Positions 1 through 14,670 of a DNA stretch of 64,000 bases are shown here, one piece after another (within the stretch, counting starts at the first letter, position 1; each line of letters opens with the position of its first letter). A program made the translations under genes and the position numbers. Origin of the DNA: Pelagibacteraceae bacterium (GTDB taxonomy: Bacteria > Pseudomonadota > Alphaproteobacteria > Pelagibacterales > Pelagibacteraceae); NCBI GenBank assembly GCA_022763425.1, contig JALEGD010000001.1, positions 1,068,572-1,132,571 on the forward strand. The letters run 5' to 3'. Under the pieces are notes generated by a model that made no database searches, had not been told where the DNA came from, and saw only the letters and a list, made by a program, of their open reading frames with translations.

Positions 1-144
1 GCTGTCATGAAAAATATTATTGGAGATGAAATTTTTGAATATAGAAATAAAGAAACAAATTCTGATGAATTTTTCTTTGATTACTTAAAAAAGGAGTCAA
101 AAAATAAAAGAAAAATGGGTCATATAACAAAGTTATTAGATTAA
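1..144 (+). CDS. purK: N5-carboxyaminoimidazole ribonucleotide synthase, C-terminal fragment (truncated by window start)
   Basis: Frame 1 reads AVMKNIIGDEIFEYRNKETNSDEFFFDYLKKESKNKRKMGHITKLLD*; the terminal KMGH(I/V)T motif is typical of PurK C-termini. Confidence 0.65.
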   Translation, partial: AVMKNIIGDEIFEYRNKETNSDEFFFDYLKKESKNKRKMGHITKLLD

Positions 145-593
145 TATCCTCTGCCAGTATTTTTTGAAAATGGTCTGTCCTTTAAATTCTGAAAAGTAGA
201 AATTATTTTTGATTTTAATTTATTAAATTTTCCAACATTTTTAATTTCACCTTTTATATCTATTTCCATTTGCTCTAGACTATAATCTTTTAATGCTAAT
301 ATCTTAAAATATAATTTTGAAAGTATTCCAGTTAAAATTAATCGTTTTGTGTAAAAATTATAGTCAGTAGATTTATCTCCTGCCAAATACCACATATCGC
401 TAGCAATATTATATAAGTAGAATATTTCACCATCGCATTTTGATATTTTAGATTTAATATCATTTTTAATGATATCTTTTGACTTTAAATCACTCTTAAG
501 TTTATCTAAAAGCATAATAGTAATTTTCTGATTGGTGCTATTAATACCTTTGATTTTTTTTTCTAAGTTTTTTTTTTCTTTATCTGTAAGCAT
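141..593 (-). CDS. COQ9 family ubiquinone biosynthesis protein (rpsU-divergently transcribed protein family)
   Basis: Motif MWYLAGDKSTDYNFYTKRLILTGI matches the COQ9 signature W..AGD.STD.N.YTKR; short (150 aa). Confidence 0.75.
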   Translation of the reverse strand: MLTDKEKKNLEKKIKGINSTNQKITIMLLDKLKSDLKSKDIIKNDIKSKISKCDGEIFYLYNIASDMWYLAGDKSTDYNFYTKRLILTGILSKLYFKILALKDYSLEQMEIDIKGEIKNVGKFNKLKSKIISTFQNLKDRPFSKNTGRGY

Positions 594-1110
594 TTTGTGA
601 AACTAATTTTGAAATAATAAACCAAAATATTGGGTATACTAATAATGTTATAATGAAGTTAGTTAATAATGGAACAATCTCTGACATATGATTGTGGGCT
701 GTTTGTGTATTTTTATAAATTGTTTCATGGTGTAAAAATTCTAAACCAAAAAATACGCAGTATGCAATAATTAATGATACTCCAAATGAAATCCATTCTG
801 ATACAAATAAACTTCTCAATTTAATTGATGCTTGAAATGCAGCTACCGCAAATACAATAAAATATAATATTCCTGAAGTTCCAAACCAAAGCCCATTTAA
901 TACATCACTAATAATACTAATTAAAAATAAAAATACCCCTTTTCCAAAATTTAGACCAGGATTAGATATTTTAAAAACGTAGATTAAAATAAGTTGTAAA
1001 TTTGCATAATTTGAAATTGGTTTTCCTAAAATGGATATTTCAAAAGAACTAATTAAGACGCTCAATAACAAAATAATTGTTGCAATATATCGATTAACAA
1101 AACTTATCAT
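580..1110 (-). CDS. mreD: Rod shape-determining protein MreD
   Basis: Small multi-TM protein directly downstream of mreC in an mreB-mreC-mreD order. Confidence 0.75.
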   Translation of the reverse strand: MISFVNRYIATIILLLSVLISSFEISILGKPISNYANLQLILIYVFKISNPGLNFGKGVFLFLISIISDVLNGLWFGTSGILYFIVFAVAAFQASIKLRSLFVSEWISFGVSLIIAYCVFFGLEFLHHETIYKNTQTAHNHMSEIVPLLTNFIITLLVYPIFWFIISKLVSQNAYR

Positions 1111-1111
1111 T

Positions 1112-1924
1112 TTATTTACGCATTTTTACAATTGTTAAATAATCCATTTGATTAAAATCATACATTGGTTTTAGATAAAATTTATCTTGTTTATCTTTTT
1201 TAATTTGCCCGACTAAAATTCCATCCGGCATAATATTATCTATACTTGTTGTATAAACATAATCATCTTCGTTTAATGAATATTCCTTAGGTAAAAAATC
1301 TAAATTAATAGTGTTTGCATTACTTGGATTTCCAACCGCAATTGCATTATAATTTTTTTGTCCAATTCTTACTGGAACACGACTATTAATATTTGTGATT
1401 AAAACACCATAGGACGAATTGAAATTTACATCAGTAATTTTTCCAACTAACATATTGTTTTTAATTATAGGATCTCCAGATGAAATTCCATGGCGCGATC
1501 CTTTATTAATAATTATAGACTCGCTTAAGATATTACTTTTATAACTTAGAACTTTTGTTTTGATTGTTTCAAATTTATAATTCTCTTCACCAGTAATTTT
1601 TTTTAAATTTTCAAGCTGAAGTAACAAAGTTATTTTTTCATTCTTTAACTTTGTGACTTCACTTTCTAAATCTAATAATTTATTTTTTGCGATAATCTTC
1701 TCATCAACAAAGAAATTATTAAATGAAGAAACTGTATCTGAAATAAAGTTTAATGGAGACTTTAAAACTACTGTGGTGTAAATTATTCCATCATTAATTG
1801 CAGATCTCGTAATCTTAAAATATTTATTATCACTTCGATCGATAAAAAATAATATTAAAGATATTATAATAAATATAATAACATTTTTTTTTACATCTAC
1901 ATTTTCAGAAGATGCAAACTTCAT
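1112..1924 (-). CDS. mreC: Rod shape-determining protein MreC
   Basis: N-terminal TM, coiled coil, GSRHGISSGDPII...LVGKI...VLITNINSRVPVRI typical of MreC; next to mreB. Confidence 0.9.
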   Translation of the reverse strand: MKFASSENVDVKKNVIIFIIISLILFFIDRSDNKYFKITRSAINDGIIYTTVVLKSPLNFISDTVSSFNNFFVDEKIIAKNKLLDLESEVTKLKNEKITLLLQLENLKKITGEENYKFETIKTKVLSYKSNILSESIIINKGSRHGISSGDPIIKNNMLVGKITDVNFNSSYGVLITNINSRVPVRIGQKNYNAIAVGNPSNANTINLDFLPKEYSLNEDDYVYTTSIDNIMPDGILVGQIKKDKQDKFYLKPMYDFNQMDYLTIVKMRK

Positions 1925-1929
1925 TATTA

Positions 1930-4535
<2,606 letters not shown>

Positions 4536-4612
4536 AGATGATATGTAATCATCCTTTAGGAAAAAATCTAGTAATTAACGCATAAATTGTATCGATCAAA
4601 TCCCTCAAATTA

Positions 4613-6205
<1,593 letters not shown>

Positions 6206-6207
6206 AA

Positions 6208-7968
6208 TTATACTAAAACTTTTCCTTCTTCGGTTATACCTTCTTCATCCTCTGGGCCTAAAATCATTTCATTATGTGGTTTACCTGAAGGTATCATTGG
6301 GAAACAGTTTTCATCTTTTTTTACTAAACAATCAAAAATTACTGGCCTATCTATATCAACCATTTGATTAATTTTATCATCTAATTCTTTTGGTGTTTTA
6401 GCTCGAATTCCAACAGCACCATATGCTTCTGCTAGTTTTACAAAATCCGGCAGTGCTTCAGTGTAGCTTTCAGAATAATTTTTACCATGTAACAACTCTT
6501 GCCATTGCCTCACCATTCCCATCCACTGATTATTTAAAATAAATATTTTTATAGGAAGTTTATATTGAACAGCAGTCGACATCTCCTGAATGTTCATTAA
6601 AATTGAAGCTTCTCCAGCTATATCAACAACAAGCCTTCCTGGATTTGCAATTTGTGTACCAATAGCTGCAGGCAGACCATATCCCATTGTTCCAAGACCC
6701 CCTGAGGTCATCCATCTATTAGGTTTGTCAAATTTATAATACTGCGCAGCCCACATTTGATGCTGACCAACCTCTGTAGTTATAAATGAGTCCTTGTTCT
6801 TTGTTAGTTCATATAATCTTTCAACCGCATATTGAGGCATAATGAGTTTATCATCATGTTTATATGATAAAGATTTTTTTTCTCTCCACTTATTAATTTG
6901 TTTCCACCAATCGCTAATTTTTTCTTTATTTGAATTACAAAAATCAGAATGATTATTTTTTAATGTTGTAAGCATATCATTCAATACACTTAAACAATCA
7001 CCAACAATTGCAACATCTACTTTTACAATTTTATTTATTGATGATGGATCAATATCAATGTGTATTTTTTTTGAATTCGGAGAAAAAGCATCAACACGCC
7101 CTGTAATTCTGTCATCAAATCTTGCGCCAACATTTATCATAAGATCACATTCGTGCATGGCGTTGTTTGCCTCATAAGTTCCATGCATACCAAGCATTCC
7201 TAAAAACTGAGGATCACTTCCTGGAAATGCTCCAAGACCTTGTAAAGTTGATGTGATTGGAAAATTTGTAACTCGAGCAAATTCAGTCAGTGCATCTGAA
7301 GCCTTTGTTCCAGCATTGATTACTCCTCCACCAGAATAAATGATTGGTTTTTTTGATTTTACGATTAACTCAACTGCCTTTTCGATACTTGTTAATTCTG
7401 CTTTTATTTTTGGTTTATAAGTTTCAATAATAACCTCTTTTGCACTTTTATAATTTCCTTTTTGGAATTGAACATCTTTTGGAATATCAACTAATACAGG
7501 ACCTGGTCTTCCAGAAGTTGCAATGTGAAATGCTTTGTGAATTGTTTCGGCTAATTGATTAACATCTTTAACAAGCCAGTTATGTTTTGTGCATGGTCTC
7601 GTTATTCCTGTGGTATCACATTCTTGAAAAGCATCTGTTCCAATAAGATGTGTTGGAACTTGTCCAGATATACAAACTAATGGTATAGAATCCATATAAG
7701 CATCTGTAAGAGCAGTCACCATATTTGTTGCTCCAGGACCTGAAGTAACTAAAGCAATTCCAGGTTTACCTGATGATCTTGCATAACCTTCTGCAGCATG
7801 ACCAGCACCTTGTTCATGTCGAACTAAAATATGTTTAATATTTTTTTCTTTTGAAATTTGATCATACAAAGGTAGGACTGCTCCACCTGGATAGCCAAAT
7901 ATATGATCAACGCCATGTTCATTTAGCGCCTTAAAAACTATTTCTGCCCCTGTTAACTGTTCGCTCAT
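6208..7968 (-). CDS. ilvB: Acetolactate synthase large subunit
   Basis: GAEIVFKALNEHGVDHIFGYPGGAVLPLYD, RHEQGAGHAAEGYARSSGKPG; TPP enzyme. Confidence 0.97.
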   Translation of the reverse strand: MSEQLTGAEIVFKALNEHGVDHIFGYPGGAVLPLYDQISKEKNIKHILVRHEQGAGHAAEGYARSSGKPGIALVTSGPGATNMVTALTDAYMDSIPLVCISGQVPTHLIGTDAFQECDTTGITRPCTKHNWLVKDVNQLAETIHKAFHIATSGRPGPVLVDIPKDVQFQKGNYKSAKEVIIETYKPKIKAELTSIEKAVELIVKSKKPIIYSGGGVINAGTKASDALTEFARVTNFPITSTLQGLGAFPGSDPQFLGMLGMHGTYEANNAMHECDLMINVGARFDDRITGRVDAFSPNSKKIHIDIDPSSINKIVKVDVAIVGDCLSVLNDMLTTLKNNHSDFCNSNKEKISDWWKQINKWREKKSLSYKHDDKLIMPQYAVERLYELTKNKDSFITTEVGQHQMWAAQYYKFDKPNRWMTSGGLGTMGYGLPAAIGTQIANPGRLVVDIAGEASILMNIQEMSTAVQYKLPIKIFILNNQWMGMVRQWQELLHGKNYSESYTEALPDFVKLAEAYGAVGIRAKTPKELDDKINQMVDIDRPVIFDCLVKKDENCFPMIPSGKPHNEMILGPEDEEGITEEGKVLV

Positions 7969-8007
7969 TTCTCCAAGAAGTTGAATGTAGCGTAACTTAT
8001 TTCTGGG

Positions 8008-8922
8008 TCAAGGTGTTCTGATAAACTTTAAAACTTTTTTTCTAAGATCTGCCTGTTTAAGATCGTTAAACTCATTCCAATCTTTCATTTGGCCTCTAAA
8101 CCAGGTCATTTGTCTCTTTATATATTGTCGCGTTCTAATAATAGACCTTTCTACAGCATCTTTTAAGGTCATTTTGCCCTCAAGATAAGACATGATCTCT
8201 TTCAGGCCTAGAATATTATTTGAAGTCAAAGTCTTAGATACTCCTAATTTTTTAAATTTTTTGGCCTCTTTAGTAGCTCCCTGATCAACCATTTTCTTAA
8301 ATCTTTTTTCAATTTTGACCAACAAGACTTCCCTTGGAAAATTTAAAAATATTTTTTTAAAATTAATATCTTTTAAATTATTTTTTGTATTTTTTTGCCA
8401 ATCAAAAATAGACTTTTTTGTATAAAATTTAACTTCATAAAATCTTATCATTCGCTGTTTATCATTTTTAACTATCTTATTTTTGCACTTTGGGTCTAAT
8501 TTGATTAATTTTTTATAAAACTCACCAGCTCCTATTTGATTAAATAATTTAATTATTTTATCTCTTTTGGCTTTAGAAATGTTTGGTATCTGAGCAATTC
8601 CTTCAATTAAAGATTTAAAATATAATCCTGTACCACCTACAATAATGGGTATTTTTTTCTTTTTGAAAATTTCATTAATTTTTTTCTCTGTATGCTTAAT
8701 CCATTCACCAGTAGAAAAGTTTTTCTTAACACTTACAAAACCATATAAATGGTGTTTAATATTTTTATAATCTTCAGGTCTTGCAGATAAAATTTTAATC
8801 TCTTTAAATACTTGCATACTGTCAGCATTTATAATTTCTCCATTAATTTTTTTTGCAACATAAATTGCAAGCTCAGATTTTCCTGAAGCTGTTGGACCAG
8901 CTAAAAGAATAACTTTTTTCAT
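8008..8922 (-). CDS. miaA: tRNA dimethylallyltransferase
   Basis: LLAGPTASGKSELA...INADSMQVFKE...VGGTGLYFKSL...RQYIKRQMTWFR. Confidence 0.95.
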   Translation of the reverse strand: MKKVILLAGPTASGKSELAIYVAKKINGEIINADSMQVFKEIKILSARPEDYKNIKHHLYGFVSVKKNFSTGEWIKHTEKKINEIFKKKKIPIIVGGTGLYFKSLIEGIAQIPNISKAKRDKIIKLFNQIGAGEFYKKLIKLDPKCKNKIVKNDKQRMIRFYEVKFYTKKSIFDWQKNTKNNLKDINFKKIFLNFPREVLLVKIEKRFKKMVDQGATKEAKKFKKLGVSKTLTSNNILGLKEIMSYLEGKMTLKDAVERSIIRTRQYIKRQMTWFRGQMKDWNEFNDLKQADLRKKVLKFIRTP

Positions 8923-8929
8923 GAATTGA

Positions 8930-10348
8930 TTATTTTATTTTTACGCCAATATATCTTGTCGTATTTTGAAGGTCGATAATTGTAAGTAATAATGTTTTTT
9001 TACCGGATTTAATTTGTTTTTTTAACTGTTTTTCAAAGTCTTTTACATTTTTAATCGAATTATTTTGTAATGAAATAATTGCATCACCTGGTCTTACAGG
9101 AAGTAACGCCATAGCTCCATTTGGATCTATTTTTTGAATAATAACACCGGATTTCTTTTCTAATTTATTTCTATTTTTTTTATCCTCCTCTTTAATATCC
9201 CTAACATCGATACCCAAGCTTGATAAAGTTTGTTCTTTTGACTTTGCGGGAATTTTATTTTTAAATTCAGCTGTATCTTCTAATCTTCCAAGCACAACAG
9301 TTTTAGAAATTTCTTTTTTATCTCTCCAGATTTTTAAATTTGCAGCTTTTCCAACTGGTGCCTCTCCTACTAACCTTTGTAGGTCTCTTGTTGTTTTTAC
9401 TTTTTTTCCATTAAACTCGATTATAATATCTCCAGAATTTAAACCCGCTTTATCAGCAGGACTTCCTATATTAATATCAGTAATCAATGCACCGATAGCT
9501 TCTTTTAATCCTAGACTGTCTGCAATTTCTTTTGTGACTGTTTGAATTCTAACACCTAACCATCCTCTTTTAGTCTCACCAAATTTAATTAATTGGTTGA
9601 TAACATTTTTTGCAAAGTTTGAAGGAATTGCAAAACCAATACCAACTGAGCCACCTGAATTAGAAAAAATTGCAGTATTAATTCCAAGAACTTCACCGTC
9701 CATATTAAATAATGGACCACCAGAATTTCCTTGGTTTATTGATGCATCTGTTTGAATAAAATTATCATATCGTCCCATATTAATATCTCTATTAATTGCT
9801 GAGACTATGCCTTGGGTAACAGTTCCACCTAATCCAAATGGGTTTCCGATTGCAATAACCCAGTCTCCTACTTTTGCCTCGTCTGAATTTGCAAAATTTA
9901 CAGCTGGAAATTTCTTATCAGACTGAATTTTTAATACCGCAATATCACTAACTGGATCAGTACCTATAAGTTTAGCCTCATATTCCTTGCCATCGGTAAA
10001 CTTTACAAAAATACCTTCAGCATTTTGAATAACATGATTATTTGTAATCACTGTTCCATTTTCTTTGATGACAAACCCAGAACCTAAAGCAGTTGATTTT
10101 CTTTTTTGCGGTCCTTGATTTTGTTGAAAATCCTTAAAAAATTCCTCAAATGGTGAGCCAGGAGGAAATTGAAATGGAAACTCTTGAGAGCGTGTTTCAA
10201 CTATAGTTGTAGCTGAAATATTAACGACAGATGGCATTAATTTTTCTGCAAGCTTAGAAAAACCTTTTGAAACATCTATAGAATAGGCAGAATTATTTAA
10301 ACCTTGGAAAACAAATATAATAACTAAAATTTTTAAAAACTTTTTCAT
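8930..10348 (-). CDS. Do/DegP-family periplasmic serine protease with PDZ domains
   Basis: Catalytic NNHVIQNAE, DIAVLKI, QTDASINQGNSGGPLFN; two PDZ regions; N-terminal signal. Confidence 0.95.
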   Translation of the reverse strand: MKKFLKILVIIFVFQGLNNSAYSIDVSKGFSKLAEKLMPSVVNISATTIVETRSQEFPFQFPPGSPFEEFFKDFQQNQGPQKRKSTALGSGFVIKENGTVITNNHVIQNAEGIFVKFTDGKEYEAKLIGTDPVSDIAVLKIQSDKKFPAVNFANSDEAKVGDWVIAIGNPFGLGGTVTQGIVSAINRDINMGRYDNFIQTDASINQGNSGGPLFNMDGEVLGINTAIFSNSGGSVGIGFAIPSNFAKNVINQLIKFGETKRGWLGVRIQTVTKEIADSLGLKEAIGALITDINIGSPADKAGLNSGDIIIEFNGKKVKTTRDLQRLVGEAPVGKAANLKIWRDKKEISKTVVLGRLEDTAEFKNKIPAKSKEQTLSSLGIDVRDIKEEDKKNRNKLEKKSGVIIQKIDPNGAMALLPVRPGDAIISLQNNSIKNVKDFEKQLKKQIKSGKKTLLLTIIDLQNTTRYIGVKIK

Positions 10349-10530
10349 CCTTTAATACTCCATACGATAATAAATCCAATTAAAGCAAAAAAAAGGCCAC
10401 CAGTTCTCAAATTTGAGGCTGGAATAGATTTCATTTTTTCCATAATGCTCTTCATCTGTTCAGGAAATATTGAATACAAAAGTCCTTCAATTACAAATAG
10501 CAATCCAATCGCTACGATAAGTTCTTTCAT
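10345..10530 (-). CDS. DUF2065 family small membrane protein
   Basis: 61 aa, two TM segments, FVIEGLLYSIFPEQMK; located between degP and hflC as is typical. Confidence 0.75.
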   Translation of the reverse strand: MKELIVAIGLLFVIEGLLYSIFPEQMKSIMEKMKSIPASNLRTGGLFFALIGFIIVWSIKG

Positions 10531-10532
10531 AA

Positions 10533-11441
10533 CTATTTTTTTACAGGTGTAGCTGGTGCGGAGCTTCTTCTATTATTTGTCCCGGACTTTCCAAAATATT
10601 TGAAGAAATCGCTATCAGGAGACAATATCAAAGAAGTATCTTTCCCAATTAAAGATTTTTCATAAGATTGCATTGAACGATAAAAGCTAAAGAAGCTTGG
10701 ATCTTTTCCAAAAGCGTCTGCAAAAATTTTATTTCTTTGACCATCACCTTCTCCTTTTAAAATTTGTGATTTTTTATTTGCTTCAGCTAATATAATTGTC
10801 ACTTCTTTATCAGCAGTGGATCTAACTGTTTGAGCTATCTCAGCTCCTTCTGCACGAAATTCTTTTGCTTCTCTTTGTCTCTCAGTTTGCATTCTTCTAT
10901 AAATTGCTTCACTGTTTGCTTGAGGAAGATCAGCTCTTTTAATTCGAACATCAATAATTCTAATTCCTAATTTTTCTGCTTCAGTATTTACATCTTTTGT
11001 AATTTGGTCCATCAATCTTGCTCTATCTTTGGAAACCAAAGTTGCCAATTCTTCTTTACCTAAAACACCTCTTATTCTTGCATTAACAATTGTAGACAAC
11101 CTTGATCTTGCAACTCTCTCGTTTCCAACTGAAATATAAAACTGCAAAGGATCTTTAATTTGAAACCTTGCAAATGCATCAACAATTAATCTTTTTTGAT
11201 CAGATGCAATTACTTCTTCTGGTGGAGCATCTAAATTTAAAATTCTAGTATCTAAAAATACTGTATTTTGAATGAATGGAATTTTATAATTTAATCCAGC
11301 CTTTTGCACAATTCGTTTAGGGTCACCAAACTGTAGTACGATAGCTTGTTGTACTTCAGATACGGTAAAGAAAGTTGAGTATCCTAAAAATCCTAAAAGA
11401 ATAATAACTGGTCCTAAAAATTTTAAAGCCCTCTCACTCAT
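10533..11441 (-). CDS. hflC: Protease modulator HflC
   Basis: SPFH/prohibitin domain protein adjacent to hflK. Confidence 0.95.
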   Translation of the reverse strand: MSERALKFLGPVIILLGFLGYSTFFTVSEVQQAIVLQFGDPKRIVQKAGLNYKIPFIQNTVFLDTRILNLDAPPEEVIASDQKRLIVDAFARFQIKDPLQFYISVGNERVARSRLSTIVNARIRGVLGKEELATLVSKDRARLMDQITKDVNTEAEKLGIRIIDVRIKRADLPQANSEAIYRRMQTERQREAKEFRAEGAEIAQTVRSTADKEVTIILAEANKKSQILKGEGDGQRNKIFADAFGKDPSFFSFYRSMQSYEKSLIGKDTSLILSPDSDFFKYFGKSGTNNRRSSAPATPVKK

Positions 11442-12521
11442 TTAATTTCCTGCATTCTTTTTAAGTTCAGGCAAAGGTAGGTATGGAACTACACCTCCAC
11501 CAGATTTTTTGTCTATAATAATCTTATTAATATCAGCCATTACTTTTTCCATAGTTTCTAAATACATTCTTTCTTGTGTTACGGTTCTTGCTTTTCTGTA
11601 CTCATTATAAATTGCTAAAAATCTGCTTGCCTCTCCTTCTGCAAGTGCAACAACTTCTCTTTTATAAGCTTCTGCTTGCTGTAATATTTGTGCAGCTTCT
11701 CCTCGTGCTCTTGGTATTACATCATTAGCATAAGCTTCAGCTTCATTTTGAGCTCGTTCTTTATCTGCCTTAGCAGCTTGCACATCTCTAAAAGCATCAA
11801 TCACTTCTTTTGGTGGGTCAGCTTTTTGTGTTTGTACTTGAGTAATAGAAATCCCAGAGTCATAACTATCTAAAATTTCTTGCATAATATTTTGAGTATC
11901 TATTTCTACCTGAGCTCTTCCTTCGGTCAAAATTGACTGAATTCCGTTTTTAGCTATCACCTCTCTCATTGCTGTTTCAGCTACACTTTTAACTGTGTCT
12001 TCTGGAGCTTGAATATTAAATAAAAATTTTCCAGCATCTTTAATGATCCAAAATACTGAGTAATCAATATCAACAATGTTTTCATCTCCAGTTAACATTA
12101 AACTTTCTTCTGGAACATCACTTACACCAGTAGCTCTTCCAGTATCTGAAGCTGATCTATAACCCACATCAATTCTATTAACTCGTGTAACTTTTGGAGT
12201 GAGCGCTGTTTCTATTGGATATGGCAAGTGATAATGCAGTCCAGGTTGTGTTTGATTTACATATTTCCCAAATCTTAAAACTACACCCTGCTCATCAGGT
12301 AATACTCTATAAAAACCACTTGCTAGCCATAAGCCTAATATAATTATACCAAATAATAAAAACGGTTTATTTCCACCTGGCATTTTTTTTCCAGGAAACA
12401 TTTTTTTTAAATTGTCTTGGAATTGATTTGCTAAATCGTCAATGTTAGGAGGTCTATTACTTCCTCCACCACCTCCAGATGATCGATCATTTTCTCCGTT
12501 GCCCCAAGGCGATCCAGACAT
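11442..12521 (-). CDS. hflK: FtsH protease activity modulator HflK
   Basis: Gly-rich N-terminus, TM, SPFH domain with VLRFGKYVNQTQPGLHYHLPYPIE. Confidence 0.95.
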   Translation of the reverse strand: MSGSPWGNGENDRSSGGGGGSNRPPNIDDLANQFQDNLKKMFPGKKMPGGNKPFLLFGIIILGLWLASGFYRVLPDEQGVVLRFGKYVNQTQPGLHYHLPYPIETALTPKVTRVNRIDVGYRSASDTGRATGVSDVPEESLMLTGDENIVDIDYSVFWIIKDAGKFLFNIQAPEDTVKSVAETAMREVIAKNGIQSILTEGRAQVEIDTQNIMQEILDSYDSGISITQVQTQKADPPKEVIDAFRDVQAAKADKERAQNEAEAYANDVIPRARGEAAQILQQAEAYKREVVALAEGEASRFLAIYNEYRKARTVTQERMYLETMEKVMADINKIIIDKKSGGGVVPYLPLPELKKNAGN

Positions 12522-12597
12522 TTAAACTCCGTTGTTTTAAAAATTTAATTGAGTTACTACTACATATTTAGTTAGTAGTTTAAAAGGAAAAAACAAG

Positions 12598-13416
12598 GTG
12601 GATAACAAAAAAAAAGTTAATTTAAGCAAGAATTTCAAAGAAAAAATTGAACCAAGGTCACAATTTCAAAAAAAAAGTATTCCTGGAGTAAAAAAAATTT
12701 TATCAATCTCAAGTGCTAAGGGCGGTGTTGGAAAATCAACTGTTTGTGCAAATCTTGCAATCGCAGCGTCAAAACAAGGTTTTTCTGTTGGCTTGTTAGA
12801 TGCTGATATTTATGGTCCATCGATACCAGATTTATTTAATATTTCAGAAAAACCAACTGCAGATGAAAATAAAAAAATAAATCCTATAATTGCTCAAGAC
12901 ATTAAACTAATTTCCATGGGGTTTTTAATTGATAAAAATTCTCCAATGGTTTGGCGTGGTCCAATGGTTATTAATGCAATAAAATCGTTTATAAATAATG
13001 TGAATTGGGGTGAATTAGATTGTTTATTTGTTGATCTACCTCCTGGCACAGGAGATGCAATTTTAACATTTGCACAGGAATTGAAGGTTGATGGAAGTAT
13101 TATAATTACAACACCGCAAAAATTATCAATTACAGATGCAAACAGAGGGATAGAAATGTTTAAGAAAACTGATATTCCAGTTTTGGGTTTAATTGAAAAT
13201 ATGTCTTTTATATTAGATAAAAATAATAACCCTTCTTATCCATTTGGAAAAAATGGAGCAAAAGAATTATGTGAAAAACAAAAAATAAAATTGTTAGACA
13301 AAATTAAAATTGATGAGTCTTTTAATCATTGTGTAGAAAAAGGGTTGGTTTTTGAAAATTTGTCTGATGATATTAAAATTCAGTTTGAAACTATTGCTAA
13401 GGAAATATTGAGTTAG
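12598..13416 (+). CDS. mrp: Mrp/ApbC/NBP35-family Fe-S cluster carrier P-loop ATPase
   Basis: [47 protein letters not shown] start. Confidence 0.9.
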   Translation: MDNKKKVNLSKNFKEKIEPRSQFQKKSIPGVKKILSISSAKGGVGKSTVCANLAIAASKQGFSVGLLDADIYGPSIPDLFNISEKPTADENKKINPIIAQDIKLISMGFLIDKNSPMVWRGPMVINAIKSFINNVNWGELDCLFVDLPPGTGDAILTFAQELKVDGSIIITTPQKLSITDANRGIEMFKKTDIPVLGLIENMSFILDKNNNPSYPFGKNGAKELCEKQKIKLLDKIKIDESFNHCVEKGLVFENLSDDIKIQFETIAKEILS

Positions 13417-14360
13417 GAGATTAAATCTTTTTTTTCTAAAACTTCCATTAATTCATTCCATTCTCTTTTGCTCAGACCAGAACTTTCTAAATTAACCTTT
13501 TCTCCATTTAAAAGTGATTTTATTACCTTTAAACCTTTTGCAGAAACGTGAGCAGCGCCAACTCTGTAATCTAAAAATGCTGAATGAGTAATTGGTACCC
13601 ATTTTTTTAATGTTTCAATCATCGCATCTGCATAAACTCTTATCTCATATTGAGCGTGAATATCCGCTCTTAAGAATAAAAAATTCATTAGATTTAACAA
13701 ATCTGTTTTCCAATACCACTGAGTGTAAGAATTTAATGTTAAATTCATTCTAGCTAATTCTCTTGCTAAACCTGATTTATTTTCATCAATAACAGAACCA
13801 TCATAACGTTCATTTAACATTTTTTCATAATTCTCATATGTTCGTTGAGAATCTTCTTTTAAAATATCAAGTACTTCTTTAGCCTGATCGCCTTCAAGAA
13901 TATCTCCCCTACCTTGTCTGTTGTTTACTGCTTGAGCAGCTAACTTATCTGGTGCGGGAATATAAAATTCTTTGTCTAAAATAGAGTATCTAGCTGAATA
14001 TTCATTTACATTTGCTGTTCTATGTCTAATCCATTGCCTTGCAATAAAAATTGGTAATTTAATGTGGTATTTAATTTCACACATCTCAAATGGAGTGCTG
14101 TGCCAATGACGTAACAAATATCTTATTAGCCCTTCATCAGTTGAAACTTTTTTTGTACCTTTACCATATGAAACTCTTGCTGCTTGAACAATTGAACTAT
14201 CATCGCCCATGTAATCGACTACTCTAATAAAGCCATGATCAAGTATTGGTATAGCCTCATATAAAATTTTTTCTAACTCAGGTGAGGTAACTCTTTTTGT
14301 TGTATTTTGTTGTGATTGTTGTTCTTTTATTTCTATCTTTTGTTGTTCTGTAAGCGCCAT
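13413..14360 (-). CDS. thyX: FAD-dependent thymidylate synthase
   Basis: ThyX motif [18 protein letters not shown] (RHRxxSxNExSxRY-like). Confidence 0.96.
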   Translation of the reverse strand: MALTEQQKIEIKEQQSQQNTTKRVTSPELEKILYEAIPILDHGFIRVVDYMGDDSSIVQAARVSYGKGTKKVSTDEGLIRYLLRHWHSTPFEMCEIKYHIKLPIFIARQWIRHRTANVNEYSARYSILDKEFYIPAPDKLAAQAVNNRQGRGDILEGDQAKEVLDILKEDSQRTYENYEKMLNERYDGSVIDENKSGLARELARMNLTLNSYTQWYWKTDLLNLMNFLFLRADIHAQYEIRVYADAMIETLKKWVPITHSAFLDYRVGAAHVSAKGLKVIKSLLNGEKVNLESSGLSKREWNELMEVLEKKDLIS

Positions 14361-14410
14361 TAAAATTAATTTCTTTAAATTTAGAATCTATCACTTATAT
14401 TAATTTGTGT

Positions 14411-14668
14411 TGGTTTTCCAACTATGGTGATAAACGAAATTCGTAATAAACATTTCGGACCAGGGGGCGGTACCCTGCACCTCCACCAAATACAACTCAT
14501 GGGGGTGAAATAGGCTCGACGGATGTCTAAAGGCTTTTCTTTTACTCGGTATTGTTCCGCCGTAACGGGCTAATTTATAAATGCTAACGAAAGTTACGCT
14601 ATTGCTGCTTAATTAACTTCGGTTAATTAATTAGCAGGGGTCCGGGGCACCTTGCAACAGAACGCCCC
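14411..14668 (+). ncRNA. ssrA: Permuted two-piece tmRNA (alphaproteobacterial type); acceptor piece ends with CCA at 14486-14488, coding piece starts at 14501; 5' boundary approximate
   Basis: 3' acceptor ...CACCTCCACCA lies 5' of GGGGGTG...CTCGACGG; CACCTCC pairs with GGGGGTG over 7 bp; tag ORF GCT AAC GAA AGT TAC GCT ATT GCT GCT TAA = ANESYAIAA*. Confidence 0.93.
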
Positions 14669-14670
14669 AA

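Noticed and set aside
12551-12580. Short inverted repeat ACTACTAC...GTTAGTAGT between hflK and mrp as regulatory element
   Set aside because: Imperfect and short in very AT-rich sequence; no family match and no U-run for a terminator call.
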